Source of the DNA: Bradyrhizobium sp. 200
GTDB taxonomy: Bacteria > Pseudomonadota > Alphaproteobacteria > Rhizobiales > Xanthobacteraceae
Assembly (NCBI RefSeq): GCF_023100945.1
Contig: NZ_CP064689.1
Location: forward strand, 7,918,001 to 7,982,000
Direction: 5' to 3'
Length of the DNA: 64,000 nt
A model generated the notes under the pieces. The model was not told where the DNA came from. It did not search any database and saw only the letters and a program-made list of their open reading frames with translations. Shown here in pieces: positions 59,162-64,000 of the stretch; the stretch's first letter is position 1; each line of letters starts with the position of its first letter. Position numbers and translations under genes: made by a program.

Positions 59162-60904
59162 ATGGATCGCATGACCGCTCTATCCCGAGAACAACTGACG
59201 GCATACGTGCGCGGCATCAGCCTCCGGCAGATCCGCCTTGTCAGCGGCGTGGTGATGTTCGCCTATCTGGTCAGCCATTTCCTCAACCATGCGCTCGGCA
59301 ACATCTCGCTGGAGGCGCTGGCGAGCGGGGTTTATCTGCACACCGCGTTCTGGCAATTCCTCCCGGTCACGATCCTGTTCTACACCGCGTGCCTGGTGCA
59401 TACCGCACTCGGCATCTGGGCGCTCTACGAACGCCGGCAGTTCCGCTGGAAGGCGATCGAGCCGCTGCAGCTCGCGCTCGGCCTCAGCGTGCCGATGCTG
59501 ATCATCGCCCATATCATCGGCGTGCGGCTCGGCCAGACGCTCTACGGACATGAAAGGCTCTATCCGCAGATACTGTTCCTGTACTGGATCTGGGCGCCAT
59601 ACCGGATCCCGATGATGCTCGCGGTGATGACCATCGCCTGGGTCCATGGCTGCATCGGGCTGTATCTCTGGCTGCGGATGCGCTCGTTCTACAAACGCGC
59701 CGCGCCGTTCCTGCTCGCCGCGGCGGTGCTGGTTCCGACGCTCTCCATGCTGGGTTTCTATCAGAGCGGGCGCATGGTGATCGACAATGACAGCGCGGAA
59801 TGGCGTGCGGAGACCCAGTCTGAGCGCCAGATCGGCACGCGTGCCGAAGCGCAAATGCTCGATCGCATCACGGATTATTTCCTGTTCGGCTATTTCGGCC
59901 TGATCGGCATCGCATTGCTGGCCCGCGGCGCCCGCGCCATCAACGAGCGCCGCCGCGGCATGATCAACCTTTCCTACGGCAACGGCCGCACCGTGCGCGT
60001 GCCGAGGGGCCTCAGCGTGCTCGAGGCGAGCCTGCGCAACAACGTTCCCCACGCCAGCGTCTGCGGCGGCCGGGCACGCTGCTCGACCTGCCGTATCCGC
60101 ATCATCGGCGATCACAGCGACCTGCCCGAGCCCTCACAGCGCGAGGCGTTCGTGCTTGGCCGGGTCGGCACCTCTGATCCTTCCATCCGCCTCGCCTGCC
60201 AGTTACGGCCGCCGTCCGACCTCTCGTTCTTCCAGCTCTTCCTGCCGCACACGATGTCCACCGACGGCCACGAATCGAATCCGACGCGGATCGGCCAGGA
60301 GCGCTATCTCGTCAGCCTGTTCGTGGACATGCGCGGCTCGACCCAATTGGCCGAAAAGCGCCTGCCGTTCGACACGGTGTTCATCGTCAACCGTTTCCTC
60401 GGCGCGGTGTCGCAGGCGGTGATCGAGAGCGGCGGCCGGCCGAACCAGTTCGTCGGCGACGGGATGCTGGCGCTGTTCGGGCTTGCCGCCACCAGGCAGG
60501 AAGCCTGCCGCCAGGCGTTGCGCGCGGCGGCGATGATCGCGGCCAATGTCGACGAATTGAATAAATTTCTCGAACATGATCTGCGCGAGCCGATCCGCTT
60601 CGGCATCGGCATCAATGGCGGCGAAGTCATCGTCGGCGACATCGGCTATCGCGACCATATGGTGTTCACTGCGCTCGGCGATCCCGTCAATGTCGCGGCG
60701 CGATTGCAGGACATGACCAAGATCCTTGCGTGCGAACTCGTCGTCTCGGATGAAGTTCGCGCAACCGCAGGGCTGGCAGAAGATGCGCTGCCGGCGCAGG
60801 AAGTCGCGATCCGCGGACGCAACGAGCCGATGATCGTGCGCACCGTCACTGATGCGCGGACGCTATCGGTATTGGTTAACGACAAGCAAAGCGTCGCGGC
60901 CTGA
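59162..60904 (+). CDS. cyaC: CyaC-like adenylate cyclase: SdhC-like anchor, [2Fe-2S] domain, cyclase
   Basis: 580 residues in three parts. Residues about 20-270: six membrane helices with SdhC-like His residues (VSHFLNHALGN, LVHTALG, IIAHIIG, VHGCIGL), as expected for a diheme-b anchor. Residues about 275-365: ferredoxin domain with CGGRARCSTC (C-x5-C-x2-C) and the fourth Cys in RLACQLRPP. Residues about 385-560: class III cyclase with SLFVDMRGSTQLAEKRL, FVGDGMLALFG and LGDPVNVAARL. CyaC of Sinorhizobium meliloti is a quinone-responsive redox-sensing cyclase of this sort. Here the iron-sulfur domain could pass electrons or signal redox state. It stands alone. Confidence 0.88.
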   Translation: MDRMTALSREQLTAYVRGISLRQIRLVSGVVMFAYLVSHFLNHALGNISLEALASGVYLHTAFWQFLPVTILFYTACLVHTALGIWALYERRQFRWKAIEPLQLALGLSVPMLIIAHIIGVRLGQTLYGHERLYPQILFLYWIWAPYRIPMMLAVMTIAWVHGCIGLYLWLRMRSFYKRAAPFLLAAAVLVPTLSMLGFYQSGRMVIDNDSAEWRAETQSERQIGTRAEAQMLDRITDYFLFGYFGLIGIALLARGARAINERRRGMINLSYGNGRTVRVPRGLSVLEASLRNNVPHASVCGGRARCSTCRIRIIGDHSDLPEPSQREAFVLGRVGTSDPSIRLACQLRPPSDLSFFQLFLPHTMSTDGHESNPTRIGQERYLVSLFVDMRGSTQLAEKRLPFDTVFIVNRFLGAVSQAVIESGGRPNQFVGDGMLALFGLAATRQEACRQALRAAAMIAANVDELNKFLEHDLREPIRFGIGINGGEVIVGDIGYRDHMVFTALGDPVNVAARLQDMTKILACELVVSDEVRATAGLAEDALPAQEVAIRGRNEPMIVRTVTDARTLSVLVNDKQSVAA

Positions 60905-61106
60905 AACCGCTTCAGTCATAGCGGTTCGAAACGTATGTGATGTTTTTCACACCTGAATAATCGTTCAGAAAATTGTCGGCGAACGAGGCGCCGTTTCCTC
61001 GAACCCGCCTCTCGGGGCGCACGACAGATTGGCGATGGGTAAGACTGAAACTTAAACCCGCGCCAAGACAAAAACGTCGAACGCGCACAGTTCAAGGAGA
61101 ACGACC
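60905..61106. other. Intergenic stretch before His-rich gene
   Basis: About 200 bases holding the promoter of the gene at 61107. AAGGAGAACGACC before the ATG is a strong ribosome site. No other feature. Confidence 0.5.
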
Positions 61107-61346
61107 ATGTTTCGCAAATTGACTCTCGCCGCTGCTGCCGCCGCTTCCCTCGGCGTGATGGCGCTGGCTCCGACCTCCGCTTCGGCGGGCGGGTTCTGGC
61201 CGCATCACCATCATCACCACCACTGGGGTCATGGCCATGGCTTCAAGGTCGGCTTCATCGGTGGCGGCTATGGCGGCTGCTACGTGACCCGCCGCGTACT
61301 GACGCCGTACGGCTTCCGCTGGCGGACGGTGAACGTCTGCTACTGA
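61107..61346 (+). CDS. Small secreted histidine-rich protein
   Basis: 79 residues. Signal peptide MFRKLTLAAAAAASLGVMAL cleaved near SASA-GGF. The mature peptide opens with WPHHHHHHHWGHGHGF, a run of His that would bind nickel, copper or zinc, followed by KVGFIGGGYGGCYVTRRVL and ending VNVCY with two Cys. A metal-storage or sink role in the periplasm is a reasonable guess. A good terminator follows. Confidence 0.8.
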   Translation: MFRKLTLAAAAAASLGVMALAPTSASAGGFWPHHHHHHHWGHGHGFKVGFIGGGYGGCYVTRRVLTPYGFRWRTVNVCY

Positions 61347-61374
61347 TCCAGTCGCAGTTCGTTCGGTTCGGAAG

Positions 61375-61403
61375 CCCCGGTCGCCCAAAGCGGCCGGGGT
61401 TTT
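61375..61403 (+). terminator. Rho-independent terminator after His-rich gene
   Basis: CCCCGGTCGC-CCAAA-GCGGCCGGGG, one G-T pair in ten, followed by TTTTCC, 28 bases after the stop codon. Confidence 0.8.
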
Positions 61404-61682
61404 CCGTTCACGCGGCCGTTCTCCACAAGCGGAAGGGGGTGGTCAGGCCCCGCGGGCCAGCTATTTGCTCAAGCCGAATCGCCACCGCGCGGCCGCGTCA
61501 AATGGGCGCTAAACCGGCAAAACGGCAGAAATCGGGTGCGAATGGCCGGTTTTTCGCCGAAATGCCGGTCCGTTTGCGCTACCCAGCCCGCCCCAACCCG
61601 CGTATCCTGATGCCTCGGGCATGCCGGTTAGTGCGGGGACCGTCGGCTCGTTTACTTTTTTGATTCCGCGGAGACGACGTGA
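61404..61682. other. Leader region of the cold-shock gene
   Basis: No gene. GTTTACTTTTTTGATTCCGC just before the cold-shock ATG is the AT-rich exception in a GC-rich stretch. Cold-shock genes commonly carry long structured leaders, so this may be untranslated RNA. Confidence 0.4.
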
Positions 61683-61883
61683 ATGGCTAAAGGTACGGTG
61701 AAGTGGTTCAATCCAACCAAGGGTTATGGGTTCATCCAGCCCTCGAGCGGCGGCAAGGACGTGTTCGTTCATATTTCGGCAGTTGAGAAAGCTGGTCTTT
61801 CGACGCTCAATGAAGGGCAGACCGTCGAATACGAAGAGATCGCCAACCGGGGCAAGACTTCGGCCGAGAACCTCAAGGTTTAG
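61683..61883 (+). CDS. cspA: Cold-shock protein, CspA family
   Basis: 66 residues, full-length cold-shock domain. RNP-1 KGYGFIQP and RNP-2 VFVHIS motifs bind single-stranded RNA and [20 protein letters not shown] is the standard opening. It is a single monocistronic gene. Rhizobiales have several paralogues, so the numbering is not assigned. Confidence 0.92.
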   Translation: MAKGTVKWFNPTKGYGFIQPSSGGKDVFVHISAVEKAGLSTLNEGQTVEYEEIANRGKTSAENLKV

Positions 61884-62029
61884 CGCAGACGCGCGATCGG
61901 CAACGGCGCGCTCTCGGACTAAAAATCCGGGAGTAGGCTAAAAAAATTCTCAAAAACTGTGAGCGTTCGGCGGAGCGGGCACCGCTTCTGCACGTGCGAT
62001 GGTCAAATCGTGCGCGAAAAACCGGCCGC

Positions 62030-62689
62030 TCAATCTTCCGTGACCCATTTCTCGACCGTCATCACGTCGGGTGGCTGCAGATAGCCGCGCGGCCAGAGAT
62101 CGACGACCCACTCGACTTTGGTGGCGCGATCGACCAGCACCGCGGTGTTATGCGGCGTCTGCAGTACCAGCGTATTGCCGCGATAGCGCGGATCGCCGAT
62201 CGTGTGATGCTTCAAGAGGCCCCACTCCCGCAGCACCAGCAACAGGCTGGTCGTGTTCCGCGTCGTGTCCCAGCAATCGTAATTGTGCTTGTCGTCGAAG
62301 TAGCGGAAGTCCGCTTTCGCCACGCGCTTGTTGGTTCCGAGGATCGGCCCCATGCGGCGATCGAACCACACCACCACCTTCTGCACCGCGGCGCGTTCGG
62401 CCGCGGCCGAGGCGCGCCCCGCCGCCATGATTTGCGTGATCGCGCTGCGGTCGCCGGCCGTGAAGTCGAGCATCTCGCGGCGGCGGCAGACGAAGCCGTA
62501 GCAGACGGTCATGGAATTGGCCGAGGGCGGATAGATCGAAACCGAGCTGTAGAGGTCGGCGATCGCAGCGCTCACCTCGGCGGCCTTCGCCGCGGGAGCG
62601 CCAAACACCGCAGCGACGAGAACGCCAAGCGCAGCCGCGAAGGCGTTCCGCGCGCGGCTTACCCATATCGGCAGAGCGGCGTCTCTCAT
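62030..62689 (-). CDS. Secreted protein with possible transglutaminase-like Cys-His-Asp triad
   Basis: About 219 residues from ATG 62689. Signal peptide (AFAAALGVLVAAVFGAPAAKA). The later part reads YDCWDTTRNTTSLLLVLREW, TPHNTAVLVDRATKVEWVVD and LWPRGYLQ; Cys in DCWD, His in PHNT and Asp in VVDLW are ordered and spaced as the triad of bacterial transglutaminase-like cysteine proteinases. This is inference from motif order only. It is divergent from putA. Confidence 0.6.
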   Translation of the reverse strand: MRDAALPIWVSRARNAFAAALGVLVAAVFGAPAAKAAEVSAAIADLYSSVSIYPPSANSMTVCYGFVCRRREMLDFTAGDRSAITQIMAAGRASAAAERAAVQKVVVWFDRRMGPILGTNKRVAKADFRYFDDKHNYDCWDTTRNTTSLLLVLREWGLLKHHTIGDPRYRGNTLVLQTPHNTAVLVDRATKVEWVVDLWPRGYLQPPDVMTVEKWVTED

Positions 62690-62943
62690 GATCCCTGCTG
62701 TTCCCAAGCGACGGCGTGCCTGACGATTAGCGCGGCTGTCTCACGCTGCCAACCAGCAAGCCCGCAATCTGTGGATCACGCCGCGGAAATTCCGTCTGCT
62801 GTGTTTTCCGTGCGCCAGTTGGTTCCGCTCGCACACCATTCCGGCCTCGGCGATCCGGCCATCCCCCTGGAAAAATTGGGAGAATTTGCGCCCTGTTCTG
62901 TCAATCCCGGCCCCGGTAAGCTGGCTGAAGCCAAGAGAATCCC
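62690..62943. other. Intergenic region upstream of putA
   Basis: Divergent promoter region of about 250 bases between the transglutaminase-like gene and putA. No Lrp-type regulator gene (putR) is seen within the window; no clear operator was identified. Confidence 0.4.
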
Positions 62944-64000
62944 ATGCTGATTCCCCCATCCCCCCTGCCGCCCTTCAGCGCGCCCTACGCGCCCGATGAT
63001 CGTGCAATGGCCGCCCGCCTACTCGGGGCCGTGCGGCTGGATGGCGCGCAGGAAGAGCGCGTCGATCGCACGGCGACCGGACTGATCGAGGCGATCAGGG
63101 CCAATGACGATCCGCTCGGCGGCGTCGAGGACATGCTGCGCGAGTTCGCGCTGTCGACCAAGGAAGGGCTGGCGCTGATGGTGCTGGCGGAAGCGCTGCT
63201 GCGCGTGCCGGACGCCCGCACCGCCGACCAGTTCATCGAGGACAAGCTCGCCCAGGGCGACTTCATCCATCACGAGACGAGATCGAGCGCTTTCCTAGTC
63301 AATGCTTCGGCTTGGGCGCTCGGGATGTCGGCCCGCGTGATTCAGCCCGGCGAAACGCCGCAAGGGACCATCGGGCGGCTGACCAAGCGGCTGGGCGCGC
63401 CGGCCGTGCGGGCGGCGACGCGGCAGGCGATGCGGCTGATGGGCAATCATTTCGTGCTCGGCGAGACCATCGAGGCGGCGCTGTCGCGCGCGCAGCCGCA
63501 TTCCTCGCGCCATCAACGCTACTCCTTCGACATGCTCGGCGAAGGCGCGCGCACGGCCGATGACGCCGCGCGTTATTTCAATTCCTATGCCAGCGCGATC
63601 GAGGCGATCGGCCGCACCGCCGGTGACCGTCCCCTGCCCGACCGTCCTGGCATCTCGGTCAAGCTCTCGGCGTTACATCCGCGCTTCGAGGCGGTGAGCC
63701 GTGCACGGGTGATGAGTGAACTGGTCCCGCGGCTGATCGATCTCGCCCGGCAAGCCAAGTCCCATGACCTGAATTTCACTGTCGATGCCGAGGAAGCGGA
63801 CCGGCTGGAACTGTCGCTTGACGTGATTGCGGCAGCGCTCGGCGATTCATCGCTTGCAGGTTGGGGCGGCTTTGGTCTGGCAATCCAGGCCTACCAGAAG
63901 CGTGCCTCCGACGTGATCGATTACGTCGAAGGTCTCGCGCGCAGCCTCGACCGCAAAATGATGGTGCGGCTGGTCAAGGGCGCCTATTGGGACACCGAGA
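62944..64000 (+). CDS. putA: PutA bifunctional proline dehydrogenase / P5C dehydrogenase, N-terminal part
   Basis: The window ends inside the gene after about 352 residues. It begins MLIPPSPLPPFSAPYAPDD and has no N-terminal DNA-binding ribbon-helix-helix, so it is the short, nonregulatory PutA form. The arm domain (residues about 40-150, LREFALSTKEGLALMVLAEA) is followed by the start of the FAD-binding PRODH barrel: LPDRPGISVKLSALHPRFE, FTVDAEEADRLELSLDV and MMVRLVKGAYWDTE. It oxidises proline to glutamate semialdehyde and then glutamate. The aldehyde dehydrogenase half lies beyond the window. Confidence 0.92.
   Translation, partial: MLIPPSPLPPFSAPYAPDDRAMAARLLGAVRLDGAQEERVDRTATGLIEAIRANDDPLGGVEDMLREFALSTKEGLALMVLAEALLRVPDARTADQFIEDKLAQGDFIHHETRSSAFLVNASAWALGMSARVIQPGETPQGTIGRLTKRLGAPAVRAATRQAMRLMGNHFVLGETIEAALSRAQPHSSRHQRYSFDMLGEGARTADDAARYFNSYASAIEAIGRTAGDRPLPDRPGISVKLSALHPRFEAVSRARVMSELVPRLIDLARQAKSHDLNFTVDAEEADRLELSLDVIAAALGDSSLAGWGGFGLAIQAYQKRASDVIDYVEGLARSLDRKMMVRLVKGAYWDTE

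Overview
The window looks like chromosome from Bradyrhizobium or a close relative (Alphaproteobacteria, Nitrobacteraceae). The GC content is high. The dispersed inverted repeats (CATTGCGAGCGAAGCGAAGC, GTAGCCCGGATGGAGCGCAG, a RIME-like element and a longer 400-base element) are of kinds I associate with this genus, and the gene complement fits: isovaleryl-CoA dehydrogenase, CYP153-like P450s, an SdhC-anchored adenylate cyclase and many small Bradyrhizobium-type proteins. The genus call rests on recognition, not on a search.

Positions 1-7198 look like the right end of a genomic island. A tyrosine recombinase (minus strand, 5582-6913) and a small helix-turn-helix protein sit beside 7154-7198, which is exactly the 3' part, from the anticodon loop to CCA, of a tRNA-Val(CAC) with no matching 5' half. 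The island cargo includes a glutaminyl-tRNA synthetase cut by the window edge, a DUF983 zinc-ribbon membrane protein, a GreA/Rnk-like C-terminal domain protein, a four-helix membrane protein and a stand-alone diheme SdhC-like membrane protein.

Positions 7399-15350 hold a lipoprotein, a LuxR-type regulator with a degenerate receiver, a type I secretion ABC transporter and HlyD adaptor, and two genes for glycine-rich proteins built from one shared module (TGxNSAGNGGDG ... DQSAxQxAGVGGDGGNGNAAxGG). The long protein has four copies, the short one a single stretched copy. This is the best candidate for an undescribed system in the window: a dedicated exporter with a non-RTX repeat substrate family.

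Positions 15868-24413 contain small proteins, an M20 peptidase pseudogene, a nuclease-like protein, a TPP enzyme, an L,D-transpeptidase, a DUF2927 protein, a LysR regulator, and an M48 peptidase paired with a DUF898 membrane protein. Positions 24636-29026 hold isovaleryl-CoA dehydrogenase and a tandem P450 pair overlapping a thioesterase. Positions 29201-34503 hold small proteins, an FAD monooxygenase, an ArsR-VOC-VOC cluster and a soluble adenylate cyclase. Positions 34889-39096 form a LysR-controlled acyl-CoA dehydrogenase / CoA-transferase / hydratase operon with a LysR box in the divergent promoter. Positions 39125-43574 are an iron-uptake unit (TonB receptor, PepSY membrane protein, small membrane protein) divergent from a TetR gene, with a 24-base palindrome between them.

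Positions 43891-48050 form a sugar ABC transporter of FrcBCA type with an NAD-dependent epimerase. Then follow a benzoylformate decarboxylase-like enzyme, several hypotheticals, an SDR, a hemolysin-III protein, the YcjX/DUF697 pair, a DUF72 protein, a family 39 glycosyltransferase whose C-terminus is encoded by a dispersed repeat, a CyaC-type cyclase with SdhC-like anchor and [2Fe-2S] domain, a His-rich secreted protein, a cold-shock protein, a transglutaminase-like secreted protein, and the start of putA at the right edge.
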